Origin: Mycolicibacterium aichiense
GTDB lineage: Bacteria > Actinomycetota > Actinomycetes > Mycobacteriales > Mycobacteriaceae
Reading direction: 5' to 3'
NCBI RefSeq assembly: GCF_010726245.1
Contig: NZ_AP022561.1
Location: 3,534,001-3,598,000, forward strand
DNA: 64,000 bases
Shown: piece after piece, positions 56,139 to 64,000 of the stretch
How positions within the stretch are numbered: the stretch's first letter is position 1
Layout of the letters: the number at the start of each line of letters is the position of its first letter
Notes under the pieces: model-generated
The model's database searches: none
What the model was told of the DNA's origin: nothing
What the model saw: only the letters and a program-made list of their open reading frames with translations
Translations under genes and position numbers: made by a program

Positions 56139-57386
56139 ATGTGGCGTCAACCCAAGGCCGTCTGGGCCGTTGCGTTCGCATCCGTCGTCGCGTTCATGGG
56201 CATCGGACTCGTCGATCCGATCCTGAAACCGATTGCCGACAATCTCAACGCCACACCGTCGCAGGTGTCGCTGCTGTTCACCAGCTACATGGCTGTCATG
56301 GGCGTGGCGATGCTGGTCACCGGCGTGGTGTCGAGCCGTATCGGCCCGAAGCGCACGCTGCTGCTCGGCCTGGTGATCATCATCGCCGGCGCCGGACTCG
56401 CCGGTATGAGTGACACCGTGATGGGCATCGTCGGCTGGCGGGCGCTGTGGGGGTTGGGCAATGCCCTGTTCATCGCGACCGCGCTGGCCACCATCGTCAA
56501 CTCCGCGCGCGGCTCGGTCGCCCAGGCGATCATCCTCTACGAAGCCGCGCTGGGGCTCGGCATCGCGGTCGGTCCGTTGGTCGGTGGCGTGCTGGGTGGA
56601 ATCTCCTGGCGTGGGCCATTTTTCGGGGTGTCGGTGCTGATGGCCATCGCCTTGGTCGTGACGACGCTGCTGCTGCCCGAGACACCGCGCCCGCAGCGGA
56701 TGACGACGCTGGCCGATCCGTTCCGCGCGCTGCGGCACCGGGGCCTGCTCGGGGTTGCGGTCACCGCGCTGCTCTACAACTTCGGCTTCTTCACATTGCT
56801 GACGTTCACCCCGTTCCCACTCGACATGAATGCGCACGAGATCGGGCTGATCTTCTTCGGGTGGGGTCTGTGCCTCGCATTCACCTCGGTGGTGGTGGCA
56901 CCCCGGTTGCAGCATCGCTTCGGCACCGTCCGCGTGCTGTTGGTGAATCTGCTCTGCTTCTCGGCACTTCTGATGGTGATGGCCGTCGGTACCGACGACA
57001 AGACCATCCTGGCCACCTGCGTCGTCATCGCGGGCCTGTTCATCGGCATCAACAACACGCTGATCACCGAAACGGTCATGAAGGCTGCGCCCGTCGAACG
57101 CGGTGTCGCCTCGGCCGCCTACAGCTTCATGCGCTTCGGCGGCGCCGCTGTCGCACCGTGGCTGGCCGGCGTGCTCGGTGAGCGGGTCAGCGTGCACCTA
57201 CCGTTCTGGGTCGGCGCCGGTGCGGTGTTGCTGGGCGCCGGGGTGCTGGCGCTGACTGCCCGGCACCTGAGCGGCATTGACACTTCCGGCGGGCAGGAGC
57301 GAAGCGACTCGGGGAACAAGCAGGAAAATGCCGTCGAGGAGATCACCGAGCAGGCCACCGCGGTGACCGTGGGCAGCGACAGCTGA
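56139..57386 (+). CDS. MFS transporter (drug:proton antiporter type)
   Basis: A 415-residue major facilitator with twelve predicted helices. The motif-A-like loop is VSSRIGPKRTLLLG between helices 2 and 3, and the motif-C-like stretch is AIILYEAALGLGIAVGPLVGGVLG in helix 5. It resembles EmrD/DHA1 efflux carriers. The last about 50 residues are a polar cytosolic tail. It follows the MarR gene by 17 bp, so inducer-controlled export is likely; the substrate cannot be told. Confidence 0.9.
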   Translation: MWRQPKAVWAVAFASVVAFMGIGLVDPILKPIADNLNATPSQVSLLFTSYMAVMGVAMLVTGVVSSRIGPKRTLLLGLVIIIAGAGLAGMSDTVMGIVGWRALWGLGNALFIATALATIVNSARGSVAQAIILYEAALGLGIAVGPLVGGVLGGISWRGPFFGVSVLMAIALVVTTLLLPETPRPQRMTTLADPFRALRHRGLLGVAVTALLYNFGFFTLLTFTPFPLDMNAHEIGLIFFGWGLCLAFTSVVVAPRLQHRFGTVRVLLVNLLCFSALLMVMAVGTDDKTILATCVVIAGLFIGINNTLITETVMKAAPVERGVASAAYSFMRFGGAAVAPWLAGVLGERVSVHLPFWVGAGAVLLGAGVLALTARHLSGIDTSGGQERSDSGNKQENAVEEITEQATAVTVGSDS

Positions 57387-57413
57387 AACCGTTGTCGCTC
57401 AACGCCTGAGCGC

Positions 57414-58352
57414 TTACATCCAGATGGTGGCCTTCGCGCTTTCCCTGGGCTGGGCCAGCGGATGGTCCCTGCCCAACAGGTCGCCGGTGATGACGCCGCA
57501 GAACCGGTACATCGAGATGTCGAAGATCCCGTTCTGCATGGGCTGCTCGATGAAGTGCCCGAGGCGTTCGGCGCCGATGAACACCGCCATCAGCAGCAGG
57601 CCGATGATCACCCCGGTGTAGGCGTGTGCCGAGCCGTCCAGCCTGCTGAACGCCATGATCGCGAAAAACCACGCCAGCCCGCGGACGAAGACCTCGTACT
57701 GCAGCGGGATCGGCTCGTTGCGGATGCGTTCCAGCCCGCTTTGGGCGCTCACCAGCGCGGTGTTGACGCCCATCAGCATCACCCGAGCCTGGTTGTCGAT
57801 ATGCCCATTCGCCGAAAGGGTTTGGATGTCGACCGCTTGCCGGGTCATCAGATCGGTGGCACCGATGTCGGCGGGATCTTCCGGGGTGAGATCGGCGACG
57901 CCCGGCAGAGCGGGAATCTTGCGTAGATCCGCGGCGAGCTGCCAGGCATAGCGCACCTGCCTGCGGCGCATCCGGTTCAGCACGCCGGCCATCTCCGGGG
58001 AACCGGAATCCACCGAGCACAGCGTGTTGTACGTGGCCCGGGAGTTGATGATGACGTTGCCCCACAGCGTTCGGGCCTCCCACCACCGGTTGTAGGCGGT
58101 GGTGTTGCGGAAGCCGATGAACACCGAAGCGCCAATACCCAACACCGAGAGCACCGCCGAGGCGTAATCGATCTGGGTGGGGTCGGGAATGGGGATCAAG
58201 ATCCCGGCCACCACGATGATCGCCAGCAGATCCCAGCGCATCTGCCACCACACCAGACCCGACACCTTCAGCGGGCCGAGCTTCCCGACGCTACGAATCA
58301 CCGCGTCAGCGTATTGCTCACAAGGCGGCGTCGACGAGATTTCCGACCGCAT
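57414..58352 (-). CDS. Bestrophin-like (UPF0187) anion channel family protein
   Basis: A 312-residue membrane protein of the bestrophin family, which form pentameric chloride or anion channels. Typical regions: LSVLGIGASVFIGFRNTTAYNRWWEARTLWGNVIINSRATYN (helices lining the pore) and YRFCGVITGDLLGRDHPLAQ near the end. The ATG at 58352 overlaps the 3' end of the VIT1-like gene by 35 bp; the GTG at 58301 would give a shorter form without overlap. Both genes are on the minus strand. Confidence 0.82.
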   Translation of the reverse strand: MRSEISSTPPCEQYADAVIRSVGKLGPLKVSGLVWWQMRWDLLAIIVVAGILIPIPDPTQIDYASAVLSVLGIGASVFIGFRNTTAYNRWWEARTLWGNVIINSRATYNTLCSVDSGSPEMAGVLNRMRRRQVRYAWQLAADLRKIPALPGVADLTPEDPADIGATDLMTRQAVDIQTLSANGHIDNQARVMLMGVNTALVSAQSGLERIRNEPIPLQYEVFVRGLAWFFAIMAFSRLDGSAHAYTGVIIGLLLMAVFIGAERLGHFIEQPMQNGIFDISMYRFCGVITGDLLGRDHPLAQPRESAKATIWM

Positions 58353-59055
58353 AGGTGGCGGCGATCGCGATGGCGCCGAACGCCAATTGCCGTCCGGCGC
58401 CGAGCCACAGCGAGCCCTTGGTGAACTTCGCGGCCACCGCACCGGCCACCAACAAGCCAATTCCGCTACACGCCAGACCCAGCCACAGCTTCTCGGAACC
58501 GAAAAGGTACGGCAGCAGTGGCACGATCGCGCCCAGGGCGAACATCACGAACGACGAGATCGCGGCGATCACCGGGGACGGCTTCTCCCGGGGGTCGACG
58601 CCGAGCTCCTGGGACAGGTGGAAGTGCACCGCCTGGTCCTCGTCGCGATGGATCTCCTCGGTGGCCTGACGCGCGGTGGCCTCGGACATCCCCATGTCCA
58701 TCAACATCGACACGAGTTCGTCCCGTTCGGCGTGCGGATGCCGCTCGAACGATCGCCGCTCGATGAGTACCTGGGAGTCGATCTGTTCGTTGGCGGTCGT
58801 GACGGACGTATATTCGCCCAGCGCCATCGAGAACGCGCCCGCGAGCAATCCGGCAACTCCGCTGAGCACCACGGTGTGCGCCCCGGCGCCGGCCGCGACA
58901 CCGGCGATCAGCGCGCTGTTGGAGACCAATCCGTCCATCGCCCCGAAGGTCGCCGCACGCAGCCAGCCTCCGGTGACGTCGGGATGGGAGTGATCGATGT
59001 CGTGGGGCAGATGTCCCGGTGCGGGGGTCCCCTCGGACGCGGCCATGTGCGCCAT
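58318..59055 (-). CDS. VIT1/CCC1 transporter family protein
   Basis: A 245-residue membrane protein of the VIT1/CCC1 iron/manganese transporter family. Typical features are the N-terminal WLRAATFGAMDGLVSNSALIAGVAAG helix with the conserved DG pair, SMALGEYTSVTTANEQI in helix 2 (substrate-binding Glu), a cytosolic metal-binding domain with acidic and Met residues (ELVSMLMDMGMSEATARQATEEIHRDEDQ) and three further helices. It probably exports or stores iron or manganese. The ATG at 59055 (or 59046) is used; the longer open frame has no family pattern. Confidence 0.9.
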   Translation of the reverse strand: MAHMAASEGTPAPGHLPHDIDHSHPDVTGGWLRAATFGAMDGLVSNSALIAGVAAGAGAHTVVLSGVAGLLAGAFSMALGEYTSVTTANEQIDSQVLIERRSFERHPHAERDELVSMLMDMGMSEATARQATEEIHRDEDQAVHFHLSQELGVDPREKPSPVIAAISSFVMFALGAIVPLLPYLFGSEKLWLGLACSGIGLLVAGAVAAKFTKGSLWLGAGRQLAFGAIAIAATYAVGNLVDAAL

Positions 59056-59148
59056 TGAACGCCAGCGCGTCGAGTCACTTTCACTGAGGTTGGCCTGTGT
59101 TTGCCACATCCGCGTTTGCCAAATGCGCTGCGGGGATACCTTCATGCC

Positions 59149-61065
59149 ATGACCACCACTGCGGAGCACCTGCGGAACGCGCTTGACGGCCGTTGGCGAG
59201 ACGTCAAGAACGCCGTGCGAGACGAACTTTCCACCGAAGTCTTCCGGCCGCACTACACGCCCAACACCGTCATCGCTCGCGCGAAGGTGGCTGAGCAGAT
59301 GAAGATCATGGCGGCCAAGGGCGCCGCTGAAGACGGCTTCCGCAAGGAGCATGGCGGCAATGGCGATGTGGGCGCCGCCGTGACCCGCATCGAGATGCTC
59401 GCGATGTCCGACCTGTCGCTGATGGTCAAGGCGGGCGTGCAGTGGGGCTTGTTCGGGGGCGCCGTCGAGAACCTGGGCACCGAGCGTCACCACAAGGCCT
59501 ACGTCCAGCGCATCATCGACCTGGACCTGATGGGTTGCTTCGGCATGACCGAAACCGGTCACGGCAGCGACGTCCAGGCTTTGGAGACCACTGCCACCTA
59601 CGATCCGGCGACGCAGGAGTTCGTGATCAACTCCCCCACGCCGACGTCGCGTAAGGACTACATCGGCGGCGCAGCCGAAACCGCCAAGGTGTCAGCGGTT
59701 TTCGCGCAGCTGATCACAAATGGCGAATCGCATGGCGTGCACTGTTTCGTCGTTCCGCTGCGGGACGACGACGGCAACGACCTGCCTGGCATCACGACAT
59801 CGGACTGTCATTACAAAGGCGGCCTGCCCGGCGTCGACAACGGCCGGATCATGTTCGACAACGTGCGGATTCCGCGCGACAACCTGCTGAACAAGTACGG
59901 CGACGTCGCGGCGGACGGCACCTATTCGTCGCCCATCGAGAACGTGAACCGGCGGTTCTTCACGATGCTGGGCACACTGATCCGCGGCCGGGTCACCGTC
60001 GGCGGTAGCGCGGCGGCGGCCGGGCGGGTGGCTCTGGACATCGCCGTGCGGTATGCCTTGCAGCGCAAGCAGTTCAGCGCACCGGATGATGACGACGAAG
60101 TGTTGATCATGGATTACCTGGTGCACCAGCGCCGGCTGTTCCCTTTGATCGCCCGCTCCTATGCGTTGCAGTTCGCCCAGAACGAGCTGGTGGCCCGATT
60201 GCACGATCTGCAGACCGCGGACAACCCCGACGCCGAGGAGCAGCGCGAACTGGAATCCCGCGCGGCCGGGCTGAAGGCGGCCAACACCTGGCACACCAGC
60301 ACCGCGATCCAGGAAGCGCGCGAAGCATGCGGTGGTGCAGGCTATCTCGCGGAGAATCGGCTGATCGCGCTGCGCGCCGACACCGACGTCTTCACCACCT
60401 TCGAGGGTGACAACCACGTGTTGACCCAACTGGTCGCCAAGGAACTGCTGACCGCCTACGCCGACGACATCAAGGGCATGAGCCCGGTGGAGTGGGTGCG
60501 CTTCGCCGCCAACTTTGCCGGTGACCGGGTGATGAAAAGGACTGCGGCGGAGACGATCATGCAGACGATCGTCGACTCACGCCAGGACAACGAGGAGGAA
60601 GGCAGCCTCTTCAACCGCGGCACGCAGGTCAAGATGTTCGAGGACCGCGAGGAGTACCTGCTCTCCTCGGTCGCACGCCGGCTGCAGCGCAAGTCCAAAG
60701 AGATGTCGGCATTCGACGCCTTTAACTCCGTCCAGGATCACGTGCTGCACACCGCCAAGGCGCACATCGACCGCATCGTGCTGGAGGCATTCGTCGCCGG
60801 TATCGACGCCTGCGAGGACGACGAGGCCCGCGACATCCTCGGCATGGTGTGCGACCTGTACGCCCTGTCGGTGATCGAGGACGACAAGGCGTGGTTCGTC
60901 GAGCACCGGTTCCTGTCGACCGAACGGGCCAAGGCCGTCACCCGCGGCATCAACCAGCGCTGCCGCGATCTTCGGCCGCACGCCGAATTGCTGGTCGATG
61001 GATTCGGGATCCCCGAACAGTTGCGGTACGCCGAGATGCTGCACCCGGAGAACATCCTCGACTAG
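59149..61065 (+). CDS. Acyl-CoA dehydrogenase/oxidase family enzyme (ACOX-like)
   Basis: A 638-residue flavin enzyme of the acyl-CoA oxidase-like branch. Features are MGCFGMTETGHGSDVQALETTATYD (FAD-binding, as in acyl-CoA oxidases), the middle domain with GGLPGVDNGRIMFDNVRIPRDNLLNKY, and the catalytic Glu in TFEGDNHVLTQLVAK (Glu419). The C-terminal 200 residues are the second helical domain seen in oxidases and long FadE proteins. It probably starts a beta-oxidation cycle. The ATG at 59149 fits. A hairpin and a promoter follow its stop. Confidence 0.9.
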   Translation: MTTTAEHLRNALDGRWRDVKNAVRDELSTEVFRPHYTPNTVIARAKVAEQMKIMAAKGAAEDGFRKEHGGNGDVGAAVTRIEMLAMSDLSLMVKAGVQWGLFGGAVENLGTERHHKAYVQRIIDLDLMGCFGMTETGHGSDVQALETTATYDPATQEFVINSPTPTSRKDYIGGAAETAKVSAVFAQLITNGESHGVHCFVVPLRDDDGNDLPGITTSDCHYKGGLPGVDNGRIMFDNVRIPRDNLLNKYGDVAADGTYSSPIENVNRRFFTMLGTLIRGRVTVGGSAAAAGRVALDIAVRYALQRKQFSAPDDDDEVLIMDYLVHQRRLFPLIARSYALQFAQNELVARLHDLQTADNPDAEEQRELESRAAGLKAANTWHTSTAIQEAREACGGAGYLAENRLIALRADTDVFTTFEGDNHVLTQLVAKELLTAYADDIKGMSPVEWVRFAANFAGDRVMKRTAAETIMQTIVDSRQDNEEEGSLFNRGTQVKMFEDREEYLLSSVARRLQRKSKEMSAFDAFNSVQDHVLHTAKAHIDRIVLEAFVAGIDACEDDEARDILGMVCDLYALSVIEDDKAWFVEHRFLSTERAKAVTRGINQRCRDLRPHAELLVDGFGIPEQLRYAEMLHPENILD

Positions 61066-61109
61066 CGGTTTTGACAATTTTGACAAAACCGCGGGGTGAC
61101 TCGGTAAGG
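61066..61109 (+). promoter_or_regulatory. Hairpin and promoter before the COX III-like operon
   Basis: CGGTTTTG (61066-61073) pairs with CAAAACCG (61084-61091), directly after the acyl-CoA oxidase stop, without a T run. Within it are two copies of TTGACA (61071 and 61080), and TAAGGT at 61104-61109 is an 18-base spacer away from the second: a good -35/-10 pair. Transcription would begin close to the GTG at 61118, so the mRNA may be leaderless. Confidence 0.5.
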
Positions 61110-61117
61110 TCGCGGCC

Positions 61118-61819
61118 GTGGAGCTCACGCTGCAGCGCATCGGCGCATGGTGCGGAACGATCATGATCGTGCTGTATGGGACCTGCATGTCGGGGTTGGC
61201 GCGGCTGTTCCCGCCGATCTCGCCGGTCTGGTCGCCGACCGAGGTCACCGACTTCTTCATCGACCACAAGATCTGGATCCGCATCGGTATCGCCGGCTGC
61301 CTGCTGACCTCGGTGATCGCCCTGCCGTTCCTGGCCACCATCGTGCTGCGGATCCGCCGCGTCGAAGGACGATGGGGCATGTTGTCGATCACGCAGTTGT
61401 TCGCGGCGACGATATTCGTTCCCGCACTGTTGTTTCCGTTCCTCGTGCTGGCCGCGGCGGCGTTCCGTCCCGAGAGCAGATCGCCGGAGATCACCCAGGC
61501 GCTCAACGACGTGTTCTGGCTGATGTTCATCGGCATCGTCGGCACGATCATCATGCAGAACATCACGTTGGCGATCGCGTCGTTCATCGACAGCACCGAA
61601 CCGCAGACGTTTCCCCGCTGGTACGGCTACCTGAACCTGTGGGTGGCGCTACTGTCGTTGCCCGGCTGCGTCGTCGTGGTGTTCAACGACGGGCCGCTGG
61701 CCTGGCACGGAGTGTTTGCGTTCTACATCCCCGGGCTGGCGCTGACGGTGTGGATGTTCAGCACCACCTACGTGCTCAATCGCGGGATCAAGGCGCAGCA
61801 ACGCGCCGAACACGCATGA
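61118..61819 (+). CDS. Membrane protein of unknown function
   Basis: A 233-residue protein with about six membrane helices (for example GAWCGTIMIVLYGTCMSG, IRIGIAGCLLTSVIALPFL and WYGYLNLWVALLSLPGCVVVVF). I do not recognise a characterised family. It is first in an operon with a COX III-like and a COX IV-like gene and overlaps the next gene by ATGA. The GTG start at 61118 has a promoter just upstream. Confidence 0.75.
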   Translation: MELTLQRIGAWCGTIMIVLYGTCMSGLARLFPPISPVWSPTEVTDFFIDHKIWIRIGIAGCLLTSVIALPFLATIVLRIRRVEGRWGMLSITQLFAATIFVPALLFPFLVLAAAAFRPESRSPEITQALNDVFWLMFIGIVGTIIMQNITLAIASFIDSTEPQTFPRWYGYLNLWVALLSLPGCVVVVFNDGPLAWHGVFAFYIPGLALTVWMFSTTYVLNRGIKAQQRAEHA

Positions 61820-62397
61820 CGGCAGGCGCACCCACCACCGCAGGCCGCCGTATCCCGGGCGAACAGGGCACCTGGGTCTTCCTGCTCGGCGACATGCTGG
61901 TGTTCGCGGCCTTCTTCGCCACGTTCATGGTCGAAAGATCAAAAGCGCCAGAGGTATTCGACGCCGCCCGCAAGACGTTGCATGTCAACATCGGGTTGGT
62001 CAACACCCTGGTGCTGCTGACCAGCTCCCTGTTCGTGGTGGCGGCGATCGGCGGTCTGCGCACCGGTGCGCGCGAGATCGCCGCACGAGCACTGGTTATC
62101 GCGGCCGGCTGCGGTGTGGCGTTCGTGGCGCTGAAGGTGACCGAGTACGTCTTGCTGGTGCGGGACGGACACACCGCGGGCGTCAACCATTTCTACCTGT
62201 ATTACTTCATCCTCACCGGGCTGCACCTGCTGCACGTGTGCATCGGCATTCTGGTGCTGGCGTTGATGATGACCCAGACCCGCCGAACCGAACTGTCGGC
62301 GACCCGGCTGGCCGTCGTCGAGGGCGGCGGCTGCTTCTGGCACCTGGTCGACCTGCTGTGGATCGTCCTGTTCCCCCTGCTCTACCTGGTGAGCTGA
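61816..62397 (+). CDS. Cytochrome c oxidase subunit III family protein (NorE-like)
   Basis: A 193-residue five-helix membrane protein of the COX III family. GEQGTWVFLLGDMLVFAAFF and VTEYVLLVRDGHTAGVNHFYLYYFILTGLHLLHVCIG contain the typical Glu and His pattern of heme-copper oxidase subunit III and of NorE proteins linked to nitric oxide reductase. No catalytic subunit I or II is nearby. It is coupled to the genes on both sides (ATGA and a 1-bp overlap). Confidence 0.85.
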   Translation: MTAGAPTTAGRRIPGEQGTWVFLLGDMLVFAAFFATFMVERSKAPEVFDAARKTLHVNIGLVNTLVLLTSSLFVVAAIGGLRTGAREIAARALVIAAGCGVAFVALKVTEYVLLVRDGHTAGVNHFYLYYFILTGLHLLHVCIGILVLALMMTQTRRTELSATRLAVVEGGGCFWHLVDLLWIVLFPLLYLVS

Positions 62398-62660
62398 TGC
62401 TGCACTTGATGCGTAACCGGGCCGGCGTGAGCTGGCTGATCCTGGTGGCCGCCACGCTGGCGTCGTTCGCGCTGGGCGCCGACCACGGCACCGGCTCGCT
62501 GGTGGCCGTCGCGGTGCTGGCGATCGCGGCGATCAAGGTGCGGCTGGTGGGCCTGGACTTCATGGAGTTGCGGCACGCCCCGATCCCGCTGCGGGTGGCG
62601 TTCGAGGTCTACTGCGTGGGGTTGTGGGCGCTGCTGTCAGGTTTGTATCTGTGGCTGTGA
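62397..62660 (+). CDS. Cytochrome c oxidase subunit IV family protein
   Basis: An 87-residue protein with three hydrophobic helices, the pattern of the short prokaryotic COX IV/NorF-like family (IKVRLVGLDFMELRHAPIPLR is the typical loop). The ATG at 62397 overlaps the stop of the COX III-like gene by one base. It would complete a small membrane module of unknown partner. Confidence 0.8.
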   Translation: MLHLMRNRAGVSWLILVAATLASFALGADHGTGSLVAVAVLAIAAIKVRLVGLDFMELRHAPIPLRVAFEVYCVGLWALLSGLYLWL

Positions 62661-62683
62661 CGCGCTGACCCTGGGAGTTCTTG

Positions 62684-62756
62684 CTCCCCCGCTTGGACTC
62701 GAACCAAGAACCGTCCGATTAACAGTCGGAAGCTCTGCCAATTGAGCTACAGGGGA
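62684..62756 (-). tRNA. tRNA-Asn (GTT)
   Basis: The minus strand folds into a cloverleaf: acceptor TCCCCTG with CGGGGGA, D stem GCTC/GAGC, anticodon stem TCCGA with TCGGA and loop CTGTTAA (anticodon GTT), and T stem TTGG/CCAA with loop TTCGAGT. It lies next to the Rv2342-like gene and dnaG, as asnT does in M. tuberculosis. Confidence 0.93.
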
Positions 62757-62907
62757 CTATCTGCAGCCCGCGTGAACGCTTTCGCGCTGATGCGGACCGG
62801 AGAGTGACTCTAGCTTACCGGGGACCCCGGATGCCAAACCGGCGGGCGCGCGCCGACACAGGTCCGTCAGGCAGGATGGAGGGGCGAGGATTTAGGAAGG
62901 GAATGCA

Positions 62908-63156
62908 GTGATCCAGTATCTGGCCGTGCTCGGCGTGGGTTATGTCTTGGGCACGAAGGCGGGCCGTAAGCGCTACGAGCAGATCGTCGGCACCTACCGC
63001 GCCATCACCGACAATCCCGCCACCAAAACCGTGATCGACGCAGGCCGCCGCAAGCTCGCCGACCGGGTGTCACCGGACCCGGACCCGAAGATGGTCACGC
63101 TCACCGAGATCGACGCCAACACCACCGTGGTGGAACCACAGCGGTCGGAGAAGTAG
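62908..63156 (+). CDS. Small conserved protein, Rv2342-like
   Basis: An 82-residue protein with one hydrophobic N-terminal segment (IQYLAVLGVGYVLGT) followed by a basic helix (KAGRKRYEQIVGTYRAI), like YtxH-type small proteins. It corresponds by place and size to M. tuberculosis Rv2342 beside asnT and dnaG. GGAAGGG precedes the GTG. Function is not known; a peripheral membrane protein is likely. Confidence 0.8.
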   Translation: MIQYLAVLGVGYVLGTKAGRKRYEQIVGTYRAITDNPATKTVIDAGRRKLADRVSPDPDPKMVTLTEIDANTTVVEPQRSEK

Positions 63157-63241
63157 GCACGACGACATCGACCTCACGGTCGTCAATCGCGAAAAATCAC
63201 AGCCCTCAGGTCAATCTCGCGGCCCGAGAGAGCCCGTGAAT

Positions 63242-63553
63242 CTAGCCCAGCGGGATGCTGATGGTCTGACCCGGCAGCAGCGGGCCGGTGCTCACACCGA
63301 TACCGCCACCGGGCATCGAGCCCGCATCAGGACCGTAGACGCCGAACTGCGGCGTCCCGATGCTGACGTTGTTGTTCGAGTACGACAGGCACTGCCCGTC
63401 GCCGCGCGAACCGAACCAGGCCAGGCAGGTGCCGCCGGGATTCGCCGACGCGGTCGGGGAGGTCAGCGCCGCCAGGGCCGGCACCGCAGCAGCGGCCACG
63501 GCAAGCGCACCGAAGGTGGCGATACGCCGGGCACGAGTATTCGCGGTAGTCAT
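63242..63553 (-). CDS. Small secreted protein of unknown function
   Basis: A 103-residue exported protein. Signal peptide residues about 1-36 (RIATFGALAVAAAAVPALAALTSP, cleavage near ASANPGG), then a Gly-rich mature part with two cysteines (GTCLAWFG and GQCLSYS) and the tail GIGVSTGPLLPGQTISIPLG. AAAGG lies 6 bases before the ATG at 63553. It may be a small envelope protein. The frame to 63628 upstream is not used. Confidence 0.72.
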   Translation of the reverse strand: MTTANTRARRIATFGALAVAAAAVPALAALTSPTASANPGGTCLAWFGSRGDGQCLSYSNNNVSIGTPQFGVYGPDAGSMPGGGIGVSTGPLLPGQTISIPLG

Positions 63554-63608
63554 ATCTGACCTTTCGCCGGAGACAAGCAGCACGTTAACCATAACCCGAC
63601 GTGAGTTT

Positions 63609-64000
63609 TCACGCAGTGAGGTCGTCACCGCTGGCCTGTTCGAGCAGGCTGCGCCGATAGGCCTCCAACGCGACCAGGTCGCCGAACAATGCGTGGTATT
63701 CGTCGCCCTGCTCCACCGGCGACATTCGCTGCAACTTGGACTTGACCTCGGCGACCTGCCGGCCCACCCAGACCTCCTGCAGCCGGGCGAGCACGCTGCC
63801 GACGTATCGCGGCAGTTTCTCTTCCTCCTCGACCCGGATCGCCTCGACTCCGAGCTCGGTGATCAGGCCTTCGGTCAGCGGCGCGCCGGCCCGTTCGCGC
63901 ACGGTATCGATCCACTGGGCGCCGACGATGCCCGACGAGGTCCCGCCGGCGGCCTCGATCGCGATCCGCACCGCGGCGTACCCGGGGTGGGTGAAACTCT
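63609..64000 (-). CDS. dnaG: DNA primase DnaG, C-terminal part
   Basis: The last about 130 residues of DNA primase, which makes RNA primers for replication. The segment GIVGAQWIDTVRERAGAPLTEGLITELGVEAIRVEEEEKLPRYVGSVLARLQEVWVGRQVAEVKSKLQR is the helical C-terminal domain that contacts the DnaB helicase. The frame stays open to the window edge, so the gene continues outside. It lies downstream of tRNA-Asn and the Rv2342-like gene, the same as in M. tuberculosis. Confidence 0.9.
   Translation of the reverse strand, partial: SFTHPGYAAVRIAIEAAGGTSSGIVGAQWIDTVRERAGAPLTEGLITELGVEAIRVEEEEKLPRYVGSVLARLQEVWVGRQVAEVKSKLQRMSPVEQGDEYHALFGDLVALEAYRRSLLEQASGDDLTA

Overview
The window is about 64 kb of high-GC chromosome from a mycobacterium, most likely a rapidly growing Mycolicibacterium-type species. 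The evidence is the gene content: three MmpL transporters with an MmpS partner, a PGRS glycine-repeat protein, a PE-PPE-domain hydrolase, a GjpA-type porin-like protein, DUF732 and DUF4185 secreted proteins, a PmbA/TldD pair beside uspABC, and a right end reading tRNA-Asn, a small Rv2342-like protein and dnaG. The last two blocks follow the order of the M. tuberculosis Rv2314c-Rv2318, Rv2325c-Rv2327 and Rv2342-dnaG regions, recalled from general knowledge and not searched.

Layout. 1-7.2 kb: end of an SDR gene, SRPBCC and DUF732 genes, an mmpS-mmpL operon behind a direct-repeat regulatory site, a kinase-like gene divergent from an SRPBCC gene over a strong palindrome, and a small lipoprotein. 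7.5-15.8 kb: a DUF4185 (GH183-like) secreted protein, an HxlR regulator-thioesterase-TVP38 operon, a GjpA-like exported protein, a 907-residue LuxR-family ATPase regulator and a DUF2237 protein. 15.8-23.4 kb: a divergent organosulfur cluster. Leftward are a glutamine-synthetase-like enzyme, a SfnG-like flavin monooxygenase and a DszC/SfnB-like enzyme; rightward are a sulfonate-type ABC transporter (permease, lipoprotein, ATPase) and a second DszC/SfnB-like enzyme. 23.5-29.3 kb: two tandem mmpL paralogues. 29.3-32.1 kb: purU and a signal-peptide PGRS protein with a collagen-like tail. 33.0-38.5 kb: an SMC-type Wadjet/Mks operon, jetA-jetB-jetC, without the expected jetD. 38.5-42.7 kb: PE-PPE hydrolase, lipoprotein, quinone-reductase-like enzyme and two very small stress-type proteins. 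42.8-44.2 kb: an IS481-family element with a frameshifted transposase, inserted exactly at the 3' end of a tRNA-Met gene. 44.3-64 kb: GAF protein, threonine-aldolase-like enzyme, CMD/AhpD-like protein, tldE-tldD, uspABC, an ECF transporter with a fused membrane-ATPase-ATPase polypeptide, MarR-MFS operon, bestrophin, VIT1-like protein, acyl-CoA oxidase-like enzyme, a COX III/IV-like operon, tRNA-Asn and the 3' part of dnaG.

The feature most worth following up is the jetABC operon. All three SMC-complex subunits look intact, including Walker A, ABC signature and Walker B in the ATPase, but the nuclease subunit gene is absent and the next gene runs antisense into the last 65 bp of jetC. This could be a Wadjet system that lost its nuclease and now works as a condensin, or one that uses a nuclease encoded elsewhere. 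Other points of interest are the PE-less PGRS/collagen-like protein, the glutamine synthetase paralogue inside an organosulfur operon, several palindromic operator candidates in divergent promoters, and the IS insertion that rebuilt the tRNA 3' end.

All functional calls come from reading motifs and context by eye. No alignment or database search was run.
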